A DNA stretch of 61,080 nt from Acidobacteriaceae bacterium (GCA_025934135.1 JAICYR010000002.1:1-61080), one strand, 5' to 3'. Counted from the stretch's first letter, positions 50,386 through 60,620 are shown. Notes: generated by a model not told the origin, from the letters alone. Made by a program: numbers and translations.

Positions 50386-50972
50386 GTTCTGGCCTAATCT
50401 CCTTCATCCATGCTGAAAATCACCCTGAAGTTCTTGTTGCGGTCCGGGGACGGAGTCCTTCATTCAGGTCCAAAATGTTTCCAACACGGCGGAAGAGCGC
50501 CTGCTCGCCTTGGAAGCGAGATATGAACGGCTTCTTCTATGCAGGCAGCTAGTTATTGATAACTAAACAGCTTGCAAATGTCCAGAAAATTCTTCGCACC
50601 ACAGTATCCAAAATTGACCTTGCAAGTAACCTTTCGGGTACATTACTTCCGTTATTGCCATTGAAGTCCAAGCAATCACCCGCTCTTTATCGGCAAAGAC
50701 CCGTCAGCTCGCGAGGGAGTCCATCAGGGGAAGCATGGCGGGTGGCCCCGCGGGCACAGACGCCGCGGACGAGCGCGGCATTGACTGTCCCATGTTGAAT
50801 CAGGCACTCCACCTTAAAAGTGTGTATGATCTGCTTCTCCCCTGTTATATTTCCTGTAAACAGAGGTTGACATCCGTGGAACGGGTGCGCTGATAACACT
50901 TGAATTCCGGTACTCAATGGCCGGTAATATTGGATAGTTTGTTTTGCATTTATCCACAGCCTTTGACGTTGT
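50386..50972 (+). other. Long regulatory interval before the Tad locus
   Basis: About 590 bases. The left 250 are AT-richer. At 50738-50779 two GC-rich hairpins stand in series, GCGGG-TGGC-CCCGC and GCCGCG-GACGAG-CGCGGC, preceded by CTCGCGAG. I do not recognise them as any riboswitch class. A possible promoter, TTGACA then 18 bases then TGATAA, lies at 50867-50896. No Flp pilin gene is present here. Confidence 0.4.
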
Positions 50973-50984
50973 ATGGGGGTCCGC

Positions 50985-51515
50985 ATGCGCTCTTCGATAA
51001 CATTGTGGCCAATTGTTGCCCTGGTAGCGGTGGCCACTTTTACCGACCTGCGGAGCCGGCGTATCCCGAATTGGCTGGTGCTTCCCTTTCTCGCGGCGGG
51101 GATCGCGGTATCCACCTGGCTCCATGGCTGGAGCGGGCTCGGACAAAGTCTTCTCGGAATGGCACTCGGAGGGCTATTATTTGGCATCCTCGCGGTGATG
51201 GGCGGGATGGGAGGGGGAGACGTAAAGTTATGCGCCGCTGTAGGCGCTTGGATATGGTGGCATCAGACACTTCTCGCCCTAGTTCTAACGGGGATTACCG
51301 GAGGCATTATGGCCCTTTGCTGGGCTGCCGCGGGAGGCTTTCTCGGCGATTTGTTTCGCGGCGCGGGGAGTTTGATATTCGATGCTGGCAAACGAGGACT
51401 AAGGCAAGACCCGGAAATGAATCTGGACAATCCGCTGGCGAGGAAAATGCCGTATGCTCCGGCCATCGCCATCGGAACACTCATATCATTTTTGGCCCAA
51501 TATCCAGCAAGATGA
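50985..51515 (+). CDS. cpaA: Prepilin peptidase CpaA/TadV
   Basis: This inner-membrane aspartyl protease of about 176 residues removes the leader from Flp and TadE-type pseudopilins. The two catalytic Asp residues lie in TFTDLRSRRIPNW and MGGGDVKLC, the GxGD-type signature. It has the short A24 form without a methylase domain. The ATG at 50985 is preferred to the one at 50973 since a GGGGG run lies six bases before it. Confidence 0.92.
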   Translation: MRSSITLWPIVALVAVATFTDLRSRRIPNWLVLPFLAAGIAVSTWLHGWSGLGQSLLGMALGGLLFGILAVMGGMGGGDVKLCAAVGAWIWWHQTLLALVLTGITGGIMALCWAAAGGFLGDLFRGAGSLIFDAGKRGLRQDPEMNLDNPLARKMPYAPAIAIGTLISFLAQYPAR

Positions 51516-51584
51516 GTGAGAATAGAGGAGCCATCGGCAACTTTGGTGGCAAAGATGCAAGGACCACGGAGTAACCAGTTTGTA

Positions 51585-52784
51585 ATGTCTGTCTACACAC
51601 AAGATACCGACACCCTCGGCGCCAATCTCCTGACCGTCGCCCTCATTGGCCCCGACGAATCGCGTCGTCGCGACCTGGCTGTGGCGATCGCCGGGCCACA
51701 GGCGACTGTCGCCCAGGAGTTCCGCGAATATCCAGGACTGGACGATGTGCCGCAGATAGTGGAAGCGGGTTATCAGGTCGTTATTATTGAATTGGACAGC
51801 AATCCCGAACAGGCGCTTGATCTGGTCGAGCACATCGGCGCCCACAGCAACGTTACCGTAATGGTCTACTCCGCCCGCGCCGACTCGGACCTGTTGGTCC
51901 GCTGTATGCGAGCGGGCGCTCGCGAATTCCTCACCGCGCCCTTCTTGCAGAGCACTATCGCCGAAGCCATGGTTCGGGCTTCGGTGCGCCGTCCCGCGAT
52001 CAAGACTTCCAAGCAGGCCCTCGGGAGACTGTTGGTCTTCACCGGGGCCAAGGGCGGCTCCGGAGTCACCACCATTGCCACTAATTTCGCCGTCGCGCTG
52101 GCCCACGAGTCGGAGCAGAAGGTACTGCTGATCGACCTTGATCTTCCCTTGGGCGCCGCCGCGCTCGACCTCGGTATCACCGCGCCATTTTCCACCGTCG
52201 ACGCTCTCCAGAATGCCAACAGGCTCGATTCCAACTTCCTCTCCCGCCTTCTTGTCAAGCATGACTCGGGCCTTTCCGTGCTGGCCGCTCCGGACAAATA
52301 TGCCTCCGTTTCAATTCCTGTCGAGGCCCTCGAAAAGCTGCTGACCTCGGCGCGCCAGGATTTTACTTATGTGATCGTCGATGCAGGATCCGCCACGGGC
52401 GCGGTCTATAACCTGCTGGTTGACTCCGCCACGCTCATCTATTTGATTGCGCAGGTCAGCATTTCCGAGCTAAGGAATTCCAATCGCCTCATTTCAGAGT
52501 TCTTTGGTTCCAGGGCCACAAAGCTCCAGATTGTTCTGAACCGTTTCACCCCCCGGTCTTTGGTCATTGATGAAGAAAGCATTACAAAAGCGCTCACCCT
52601 GCCTCCCACCTGGAAAGTCCCCAGCGACTATCCCGTGGTCCGGCAGGCACAGAACAGCGCAACACCGTTCGCATTAGGCGACTCGCCCATAGCTAGCGTC
52701 ATTCGACAAATGGCCAGGACAGCGTGCGGCCTTACCGCCGTCCCGGAAAAGAAAAAGCGGTTCGGCCTGGGGCTATTTGGTTAA
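51585..52784 (+). CDS. cpaE: CpaE/TadZ-type localisation ATPase
   Basis: This protein of about 399 residues has an N-terminal receiver-like domain without an obvious phospho-site (VVIIELDSN, TVMVYSARADSDLL), then a MinD/ParA-like ATPase with a deviant Walker A, FTGAKGGSGVTTIATN, and DLDLPLGAAALDLGI. Such proteins place the Tad machine at a pole or focus. The start is uncertain: GTG 51516, ATG 51555 and ATG 51585 are possible. The last best fits the domain and has a distant GGAG. Confidence 0.9.
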   Translation: MSVYTQDTDTLGANLLTVALIGPDESRRRDLAVAIAGPQATVAQEFREYPGLDDVPQIVEAGYQVVIIELDSNPEQALDLVEHIGAHSNVTVMVYSARADSDLLVRCMRAGAREFLTAPFLQSTIAEAMVRASVRRPAIKTSKQALGRLLVFTGAKGGSGVTTIATNFAVALAHESEQKVLLIDLDLPLGAAALDLGITAPFSTVDALQNANRLDSNFLSRLLVKHDSGLSVLAAPDKYASVSIPVEALEKLLTSARQDFTYVIVDAGSATGAVYNLLVDSATLIYLIAQVSISELRNSNRLISEFFGSRATKLQIVLNRFTPRSLVIDEESITKALTLPPTWKVPSDYPVVRQAQNSATPFALGDSPIASVIRQMARTACGLTAVPEKKKRFGLGLFG

Positions 52785-52832
52785 CGGACTGAAGCCCAAT
52801 CCGTTCACAACGATAAATAGGGATAGAAGAGC

Positions 52833-54113
<1,281 letters not shown>

Positions 54114-54135
54114 GAGACAGGGAATCGAGGTCGGC

Positions 54136-55110
54136 ATGTTACTAGTCATTGTGCTCGTCTTTCTTGGAGTATTCGCCGTGGCTGCGCTGTTGCTCGTCGC
54201 GAGCGGCACCGGGGCCTCGCAGCAGACCAAGCGGACCCTCACCGTGCTTGACGCGGCCCTCAGCGCCGAAAAGCAGGGGGTCGCCTCTGACCCTGTCGTC
54301 GATGTCCGCAAGAAAGAACTTCTCAGCGCTGTTCCCCTGCTGAACCGCTTCCTGCTCAAAATGGAGATGGCGCCCCGCCTGCGCCACCTGCTGTATCAGG
54401 CCAACGTGAAATGGACAGCCGGCGGACTGATCCTGATGTCCCTGGCCGCCTTCGTCATTCCTTTCTATCTTGTTTACCTGAAGACGGACCATCTCCTTCT
54501 CGCCTTCATCATCGGCCTTTTTCTCGGGCTGTGCCCCTTCGGATATGTGCTCTTTAAGCGAAGGCGCCGCTTTAATCAATTTGAAAAGTTGCTGCCTGAG
54601 GCCCTCGACCTGATGGTGAATGCTATGCGCGCGGGCCACAGCCTCAACTCGTCGCTCGATCTAGTGGCCCATGAAATTGACGACCCTATCGGGACCGAGT
54701 TCCGCATCTGCTTCGAAGAACAGAATTATGGCCTGGAATTATCAACGGCCATGTACAATCTCATTTCCCGTGTTCCCCTCCACGACATGAAAATGATCGT
54801 CACCGCCATCCTCATTCAGAAGGAAAGCGGCGGCAATCTCGCCGAGGTTCTCGATAAGGTGGCGTACGTAATCCGCGAGCGCTTCCAGCTCAGACGGCAA
54901 GTCCGCACCCATACCGCCCAGGGACGCATGACCGGCTGGGTCCTCACTATGCTTCCCGTTATCCTGGGGTTCCTGCTCTATCTCATCAACCCCAAGGACA
55001 TGAGCCTTCTTTGGACAAGCGCCGCTGGCATCAAGCTCCTTTACGCCGCGGGTGTCATGACTATCATCGGCGGCTTGATCATTCGCAAGATCGTCAATAT
55101 GGAAGTTTAG
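54136..55110 (+). CDS. tadB: Tad inner-membrane platform protein TadB
   Basis: This 324-residue GspF-like platform protein has an N-terminal membrane helix (LLVIVLVFLGVFAVAALLLV), a central pair of helices, and the T2SSF cytoplasmic domain with LLPEALDLMVNAMRAGHSLNSSLDLVA and ILIQKESGGNLAEVLDKVAYVIRER. Two C-terminal helices follow. It lies 22 bases after cpaF and nine before tadC. Confidence 0.92.
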   Translation: MLLVIVLVFLGVFAVAALLLVASGTGASQQTKRTLTVLDAALSAEKQGVASDPVVDVRKKELLSAVPLLNRFLLKMEMAPRLRHLLYQANVKWTAGGLILMSLAAFVIPFYLVYLKTDHLLLAFIIGLFLGLCPFGYVLFKRRRRFNQFEKLLPEALDLMVNAMRAGHSLNSSLDLVAHEIDDPIGTEFRICFEEQNYGLELSTAMYNLISRVPLHDMKMIVTAILIQKESGGNLAEVLDKVAYVIRERFQLRRQVRTHTAQGRMTGWVLTMLPVILGFLLYLINPKDMSLLWTSAAGIKLLYAAGVMTIIGGLIIRKIVNMEV

Positions 55111-55119
55111 GGGTAGGTT

Positions 55120-56031
55120 ATGGGAGTCGCAATCTTCGCGTTTATCGTATTCTTCCTGTTGATCGCCAGCGCCGGCCTGATCCTCTTCTACCGCGAGGCC
55201 ATGCTGCAGCGGATCGCCGCCGTCACTTCCCCACGTGTCAAATCCGGCCCCAGGGGCCTGGGCGGCACCATTCATCAGACGGGCCTTTCGCTCACGACCA
55301 TCGTCGAGCAGTTCGAGCGCGTCATGCCGAAGAACGAGCGCGACATCTCCTCATCTCGCCAGAAGCTCATCCGCGCCGGCTACCGCAATGAATCCACGCT
55401 CAAGGTGTTTCAGGGGTCCAAAGTTTTCGTCCCTGTTGTGCTCTGCATCGTTGTCCTGGTCACAGGACTGGGACGCAATAGTCCGTTTTTGTTCTATGCC
55501 ATGGCTGTGGGGATCGGGTATTTGGCGCCCGATATCTGGCTCCGCCGCCAAATCTCCCAGCGCCAGAAAAAAATTCGCAGGGCACTTCCCGATGTCCTCG
55601 ATCTGCTGGTCATCTGCGTCGAAGCCGGGCTAAGTCTTGATCAGGCCGTCATCCGCACCTCGCAGGAATTGCGAGTGGCCCAGCCAGAGTTGTGCGATGA
55701 ACTCGGCGTCGTTGTCCTTGAGCAGGCCGCGGGGCGCCCTCGCACTGATGCTTGGAAAAGCCTTGCCGATCGTACAGATGTGGACAGCATCCGCAATCTC
55801 GTCTCCATCCTCGTCCAGGCGGAAAAGTTCGGAACCAGTGTCGGCAGGACGCTCCGCATCCACTCCGATACGCTCCGAACCGAACGCCGCCAAAAGGTCG
55901 AGGAGCAGGCGGCGAAGACCACCGTCAAACTGGTTTTCCCTCTGGTTCTATTTATTTTTCCTTCGATCTTTGTTGTTACCTTGGGTCCAGCAATGATCAA
56001 AATGTCGGAATTTTTCAAAAATTTTCACTAA
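55120..56031 (+). CDS. tadC: Tad inner-membrane platform protein TadC
   Basis: This is the 303-residue partner of TadB in the GspF-like platform. It has an N-terminal helix, then membrane segments near residue 105, a T2SSF domain (IRRALPDVLDLLVICVEAGLSLDQAVIR, ILVQAEKFGTSVGRTLRIHSD) and a C-terminal helix LVFPLVLFIFPSIFVVTLGP. A GGGGTAGG site precedes the ATG. Confidence 0.92.
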   Translation: MGVAIFAFIVFFLLIASAGLILFYREAMLQRIAAVTSPRVKSGPRGLGGTIHQTGLSLTTIVEQFERVMPKNERDISSSRQKLIRAGYRNESTLKVFQGSKVFVPVVLCIVVLVTGLGRNSPFLFYAMAVGIGYLAPDIWLRRQISQRQKKIRRALPDVLDLLVICVEAGLSLDQAVIRTSQELRVAQPELCDELGVVVLEQAAGRPRTDAWKSLADRTDVDSIRNLVSILVQAEKFGTSVGRTLRIHSDTLRTERRQKVEEQAAKTTVKLVFPLVLFIFPSIFVVTLGPAMIKMSEFFKNFH

Positions 56032-56046
56032 GAAAGGAGAGCTGTC

Positions 56047-56142
56047 ATGGCCGATCCAACAGTCATCCGGGTTATCGCCGCAGTCGTCGCTGTCGTCCTG
56101 CTGGTCATCTTGATCCAGCGTCGCCGCAAAAGAGCAAATTAA
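56047..56142 (+). CDS. 31-residue single-helix membrane protein
   Basis: This ORF is too short for the supplied track. It encodes MADPTVIRVIAAVV, then a hydrophobic stretch to ILIQ, and ends RRRKRAN: one membrane helix with a strongly basic cytoplasmic tail. AAGGAGAG lies six bases before the ATG and the gene is 15 bases after tadC in the same direction. These features support translation. It may be a small accessory of the Tad platform, but no family is recognised. Confidence 0.65.
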   Translation: MADPTVIRVIAAVVAVVLLVILIQRRRKRAN

Positions 56143-56529
56143 CCTCCCATGGGGGGTCCGCGGCAATCTGCAATTTGCCGCATGCGGAACCTCCGAGAAA
56201 TCGGGCGCGCAATTGGCTCCCCCGCCGGGAAATCAAACCTGCCTGGTTCGCTCCTGAAAGCTCTGCTCCCGGGACGGAACGTTGTGTTCGTTTTCGTCTA
56301 TTCTGGAACGGGGCTTTCGATTTCGAAACCTGGGCCAAAACGTCTTGAAAGGATATGCGCCTAAAGTCGCGTCTACAGGGACAGGGATTCCGTACTCGAA
56401 GAGGTGTGGCGGTCAGGGCGGTCTCATTTTTGTCTCCTGAGTCACTATCAAAGTGGTTTTCCGCTGGAAAAGTCGTCCTGTATCGCCCTTGAAACCGCTA
56501 TGGCAATTGTGAAACCGCTCTAGACCGCC
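56143..56529 (+). other. Gene-free interval downstream of the tad core
   Basis: About 390 bases. An imperfect hairpin with GGTCCGC-GGCAA and TTGCC-GCAT-GCGGAACC lies at 56155-56193 but has no T-run. GAAACCGCT occurs twice near 56490-56520. Nothing else stands out. Confidence 0.35.
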
Positions 56530-56952
56530 ATGGAGAAACAAACCTACTGCGTCTACAATCAGACCCGCGAGTGCTTCCTCTGCCTGGGCGTCACTCCCGC
56601 GGACACTACGTTCTCGCGCCTCAAGGGCTTGATCGGGAAACTCAAACTCAAGCTCGATGAGGGCCTTTGGGTCGTTCCCTCGCAGGGCATTCATACTCTC
56701 GGGGTGCTCTTCCCTCTCGACCTCATCTATCTGGACGAAACCCTGAAGGTCATCCATGCCATCGAACACTTCCCCAGATTCCGCATCGCCCCCCTTAGAA
56801 TTCAGGCGGCCAGCGTCCTCGAACTGCCAACCCACACCATATACTCGTCACAAACTCAGACAGGCGATCAACTGATTATCTGCGCGGTTGATGAAATTGA
56901 ATCACGCCTGAAACATGGGTCGTTTGCACAAATCAAGGACCAGGTAATTTAG
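56530..56952 (+). CDS. DUF192-family protein
   Basis: This is a 140-residue small beta-rich protein. The DUF192 signature is visible in LKGLIGKLKLKLDEGLWVVPS, GIHTLGVLFPLDLIYLDETLKV and IAPLRIQAASVLELP. Most family members are exported lipoproteins, but this one has no signal peptide. DUF192 genes often occur near TadE/TadG genes, as here. Its role is unknown. There is no clear ribosome site before the ATG. Confidence 0.85.
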   Translation: MEKQTYCVYNQTRECFLCLGVTPADTTFSRLKGLIGKLKLKLDEGLWVVPSQGIHTLGVLFPLDLIYLDETLKVIHAIEHFPRFRIAPLRIQAASVLELPTHTIYSSQTQTGDQLIICAVDEIESRLKHGSFAQIKDQVI

Positions 56953-57002
56953 CCGATAACCTGCCTGTGCCAGGACGAACTTTAATCCGGGAAAATGAGA
57001 CA

Positions 57003-57521
57003 ATGGTTCCGAATGATCGGCATTCCCGGCCAGACGTTCCTTCCCCGGCCTCTGCGACGCTCCGCCTGTCCTGGACAGAGCCAGTCCACGCTCTGCATCA
57101 GGCCGCGCAAGGTACGAAGATGAAGGATTGGCTCAAATCTCTGTTGCTCCCCGATCAGCGAAAGGCGTCGCGCAAGAAGACGCCGCCGCTGGTCGCATAT
57201 TTCTGGGACGGCGGCCGCCCCGTGGCCCATAATGTTCGCGACATCAGTTCCACGGGCTTTTATCTCACCACTGAGGAACGCTGGCTCCTCGGCACCCTCG
57301 TCATGATTACCCTCCAGAGGACGAAGACCGAGGCGGACAGGCCCGACTGCTCTGTCATCGTCATGGCCAAAGTCGTTCACCACGGCGACGACGGCGTTGG
57401 ATTTACCTTTCTGCCCGTGGACAGTGCCACCCCCGGCCAGCGGCCCCGCCCGGGCTTCCATGCCGCAGACCGCAAGACCCTTGAGCGCTTTCTACAGCGT
57501 CTCGCCTCTGACCGCAGCTGA
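57003..57521 (+). CDS. PilZ-like domain protein
   Basis: This is a protein of about 172 residues. From about residue 40 it resembles a PilZ domain: an RKASRKK stretch that could supply the arginines for cyclic di-GMP, then RDISSTGFYLTTEERWLLGTLVMITLQ, which fits the D/N-x-S-x-x-G motif. Cyclic di-GMP control of the adjacent pilus is plausible. The start may instead be the GTG at 56967; neither has a strong ribosome site. Confidence 0.72.
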   Translation: MVPNDRHSRPDVPSPASATLRLSWTEPVHALHQAAQGTKMKDWLKSLLLPDQRKASRKKTPPLVAYFWDGGRPVAHNVRDISSTGFYLTTEERWLLGTLVMITLQRTKTEADRPDCSVIVMAKVVHHGDDGVGFTFLPVDSATPGQRPRPGFHAADRKTLERFLQRLASDRS

Positions 57522-57604
57522 CCCCTCTGTGGACCATCCCTGTCCTCCCTCAAAAAATGTCTTGATTTGCGTCACTTCTTGGCGGATACTTATCGCCAGT
57601 CTCC

Positions 57605-57657
57605 GGTAATAAGAATTTGGGTCCCTTTGGTAATACTCGGAAGTCCCTTCCGGTAAT
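57605..57657 (+). repeat. Three spaced GGTAAT repeats before tadG1
   Basis: GGTAAT occurs at 57605, 57629 and 57652, with wider similarity (GTCTCCGGTAAT, GTCCCTTTGGTAAT, GTCCCTTCCGGTAAT). The 24- and 23-base spacing is about two helical turns. The last copy adjoins the ribosome site of the next gene. Confidence 0.5.
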
Positions 57658-57669
57658 GGAGAGGCGCCA

Positions 57670-58944
57670 ATGAGAAAGCTTGGCAATGAAAGCGGACAAA
57701 CCCTGGTCTTTGTCGCGCTGGGAATATCCCTGATGCTCGGTTTTGCGGCCCTCGCAACTGACATCGGGATCATGCTCCGCGAACAGAACCTTGCCCAGCA
57801 CGCGGCTGACAGCGCCGCCATCGCCGGCGCCACGAGATTGCATTATGCATCCTCCGTTGTAACCGCCGCCGCACTTTACGATGCTTCGCTGAATGGCTTC
57901 ACCAACGGCACCAACGGTGTCACCGTGACTGTCATTGATTCGCCCTCCGCCAGTGACAGTGGGAATGCCGCCTTCACGGGGCCAAATTTCGTTAAGGTGA
58001 CCATCTCCGAGGACACCCCCGGCTTCTTCATGAGAGCCTTTAACCGCACCTCCATGGCGGTAAGCGCCAGTGCTGTGGCCACCAATTCAGCCCGAAGCAC
58101 TGTGTGCTTTTACATATTGGATCCGGTCGATCCTTATTCCATGCAACTCCAGGGGTCTTTTTACGTGAACGCGCCGAGTTGCAGCTTCCAGATTAACTCG
58201 AGCAGCGGCGATGCCCTGCACTTTAATGGAACCAACGGCCATCTCACAGCGCAAGCCGTCGATGTTGTTGGCGGAGCCAGCGGCCAAACCGGGGACAGCA
58301 CCCCGACCCCCACCTTGGGTGTCACCCCGCTAGACGATCCTTTAGCGTGGGAAGCTCCCCCCTCTGGTTACACTTGCAGCGGCACCGCCGGCACCACATA
58401 CACCATCGCTGGCGCCTCCGCCACTAACCAACTCACCATCGGCCCCACCGATGGAGGAACCGTCTGCTACAACGGAAACGTGACCCTGAGCAATGTCATT
58501 CTGAATCCCGGAACCTACGTGTTTCCGAATGGGAATGTCTCGCTCGGGGGCAAAGTAGACGGAAACGGCGTCACGCTTTTCCTCGGCCAGGGCGATCTCT
58601 CCGCCACCACCAATTCAGTCCTGAACCTCACCGCGCCGGGAAGCGGCGACTACAGCGGACTCCTGATCTTCAACGACTCTCCATTGGCTTCCCCGCTACA
58701 CTTGGTCAACCTCGAACCTGGCAATGCCACTGGATATCTAGAGGGAATTATCTATGCACCGTTTTCGCAGTTGTATATCCACGACAGCGGCGGGGATACC
58801 AGCGGCGGCAATACGCTGACGTTCAATGTTGATTTTGTCGTTTATCAGTTCAGTGATCAGACCGGCGTTCTCACCATTACACCCTATAACCCGACCGTCG
58901 CTTCGTTTTCCTTCCCTCTTACTTCCGTAACATTGGTTGAGTAA
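57670..58944 (+). CDS. TadG-like protein (paralogue 1)
   Basis: This is a 424-residue exported protein anchored by one N-terminal helix. The first 45 residues (ESGQTLVFVALGISLMLGFAALATDIG) form the TadE/TadG pseudopilin-like segment. A long polar region rich in T, S, N and G follows, with a passenger-like part GLLIFNDSP, YLEGIIYAP and YIHDSGGD likely to be beta-rich. GGAGAGG precedes the ATG. The second half is shared with the next gene, indicating duplication. Confidence 0.82.
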   Translation: MRKLGNESGQTLVFVALGISLMLGFAALATDIGIMLREQNLAQHAADSAAIAGATRLHYASSVVTAAALYDASLNGFTNGTNGVTVTVIDSPSASDSGNAAFTGPNFVKVTISEDTPGFFMRAFNRTSMAVSASAVATNSARSTVCFYILDPVDPYSMQLQGSFYVNAPSCSFQINSSSGDALHFNGTNGHLTAQAVDVVGGASGQTGDSTPTPTLGVTPLDDPLAWEAPPSGYTCSGTAGTTYTIAGASATNQLTIGPTDGGTVCYNGNVTLSNVILNPGTYVFPNGNVSLGGKVDGNGVTLFLGQGDLSATTNSVLNLTAPGSGDYSGLLIFNDSPLASPLHLVNLEPGNATGYLEGIIYAPFSQLYIHDSGGDTSGGNTLTFNVDFVVYQFSDQTGVLTITPYNPTVASFSFPLTSVTLVE

Positions 58945-58966
58945 CTAAATAGTTAAACAAGTTACG

Positions 58967-58995
58967 TTGACTCTCGCCTGACGATTCACTATCGT
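58967..58995 (+). promoter_or_regulatory. Promoter before the second TadG-like gene
   Basis: TTGACT, a 17-base spacer and TATCGT. A start near 59002 would give a leader of about 210 bases containing nested hairpins. Confidence 0.45.
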
Positions 58996-59010
58996 TAACT
59001 TTCTGTCGGC

Positions 59011-59094
59011 GTGCCGCCGCATCTAGGCATCTCTTCGCGGATGCCTTGCATCGTTCGTAGAGCGGCACAGATGGTATCCGGTCGACTCGACCGG
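59011..59094 (+). other. Nested hairpins and a 17-bp dyad in the tadG2 leader
   Basis: GTGCCGC (59011-59017) can pair with GCGGCAC (59062-59068), enclosing AGGCATC/GATGCCT (59025-59031 with 59040-59046). Just after lies a near-perfect dyad, CCGGTCGA-C-TCGACCGG (59078-59094). The first two look like an RNA structure, the last like a protein-binding operator. Confidence 0.45.
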
Positions 59095-59215
59095 TGCCTA
59101 GCCTATGCCGATAGTAAGGATGTTCGGCTTGTCCGGACTTCACTCCCCTAGTAGCAATTTGGCATTCAGCGTGCAGGGCCGGTTTCAGGCCCGTGCTGCG
59201 CAGGGAGAACTATAT

Positions 59216-60571
59216 ATGAGAAGATTTGGCGACGAAAGCGGTCAGACCCTGGTAATGGTGGCCCTGAGCATGGCGGTGCTGCTTGGCTTTGCGGCATTCG
59301 CAACGGACGTGGGCGTCATGCTCAACGCAAAGAGGCGGGTACAATCGGCGGCGGACAGCGCCGCGATTGCCGCCGCCTGGGGAGTCAGCCAGAATACGGG
59401 CGCCGTCGCTACTGGAACTGCGGCTGCCACCGCGAACGGCTACACCGCCGGGACCGACGCCAATGGGTACGCTACAACTGTGGACATCGAGCCGACTCCC
59501 ATTGATGGCCAATTCGCGGGCCAATCTGGTTATACGGAAGCAATCATCACCCAGCAGGTGCCGACCTTTTTCATGCACATGTTCGGTAGAGATTCCGCGA
59601 CAGTCGCCGCCAGGGCGGTCGCAACCGACAAAGGCTCCTCCCTAAACTGCCTCACGGCAACCAAAGCTACAGACACGACCATGATCTTTAAGGGATCATT
59701 CCACGTGACCGCCCCCGGATGCGCGGTATCGGTCCAGTCCAGCGATCCTGATGCCCTGCAATTTACAGGCGGCGCCGGCAGCCTAACCGCCGCTTCAGTT
59801 TCGGTCGTCGGTGGCGACGGCGGGCAGACTGGCGACAGCACTCCCGCGCCGACCACCGGGGCCGACTATAGCGGAGATCCACTAGCCGGGCAGTTGACCA
59901 CCCCCAGCTACGGTCCCAGCGGCACTACACCTTGCACCGACGTTAGCAGTACAGGCATAGGCACAACCGGTTCTCAAACTTATATTCCTAATCCCACAGG
60001 CACGGTGTGCTACAGCAGCACCGGGGACATCAATCTCACAAACGTGAACCTGGCCCCCGGCACCTACATTTTTAACAATCCCACCGGTACGCTGGTCCTG
60101 GGCGGAGCAATCAATGGCCCAACCACGTCTGGTTCGACTGACCCCAGTACTGCATCCATTGACCATTCCAGCGGAGCTGGAGTGACCCTCTATGTCCTCG
60201 GCGGCATGAATGAGACCGCCGGAACTGTACTGAACCTGTACGCGCCCGGAAGCGGCAGTTATAGCGGCATCCTGCTCTGGGGCGGGGGGACCTATGCCGG
60301 TACCTCGATTTGTCCAACCGGTACTGGCAATGCTGGGCCGGGAGTCATCCAGCTCAACCTGGGCAACTCGACCGGAAATTTTTACGGAATCATCTACGCG
60401 CCCACTTCCGACCTGGTGTTCCAGGACAGCGGCAGCGACAGCGCCGGGCCGGATATTACTACCAATATCGTTGTGGGCACCATGTGCGACCAAACGGCGG
60501 ATATCAATATAACCAGTTACACCCAGGCGAGCGGTAACGGACGTTTTCCAAGAATTTCTCTGGTCGAGTAA
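59216..60571 (+). CDS. TadG-like protein (paralogue 2)
   Basis: This is a 451-residue relative of the preceding protein. It shares the N-terminal helix (ESGQTLVMVALSMAVLLGFAAFATDVG), the block VVGGDGGQTGDSTPAPT, the APGSGSYSGILLW region and NFYGIIYAPTSDLVFQDSGSD, and the C-terminal LVE. The ATG at 59216 follows GGGAG by nine bases; the 37 upstream codons of the track ORF are in the leader. It has extra cysteines compared with paralogue 1. Confidence 0.82.
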   Translation: MRRFGDESGQTLVMVALSMAVLLGFAAFATDVGVMLNAKRRVQSAADSAAIAAAWGVSQNTGAVATGTAAATANGYTAGTDANGYATTVDIEPTPIDGQFAGQSGYTEAIITQQVPTFFMHMFGRDSATVAARAVATDKGSSLNCLTATKATDTTMIFKGSFHVTAPGCAVSVQSSDPDALQFTGGAGSLTAASVSVVGGDGGQTGDSTPAPTTGADYSGDPLAGQLTTPSYGPSGTTPCTDVSSTGIGTTGSQTYIPNPTGTVCYSSTGDINLTNVNLAPGTYIFNNPTGTLVLGGAINGPTTSGSTDPSTASIDHSSGAGVTLYVLGGMNETAGTVLNLYAPGSGSYSGILLWGGGTYAGTSICPTGTGNAGPGVIQLNLGNSTGNFYGIIYAPTSDLVFQDSGSDSAGPDITTNIVVGTMCDQTADINITSYTQASGNGRFPRISLVE

Positions 60572-60620
60572 CCGGTTAGGCCCTATAATGCCTCATGGCT
60601 GTTTAGAAAGGAGGGCGACC

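Noticed and set aside
50700-50800. Cyclic di-GMP (GEMM) riboswitch before cpaA
   Set aside because: The hairpins are present but the conserved GEMM core sequences are not.
50840-50972. Sigma-54 (-24/-12) promoter for the Tad genes
   Set aside because: TGGCCGGTAATATTGG has a GG element but no GC at the right distance, so it does not fit the consensus.
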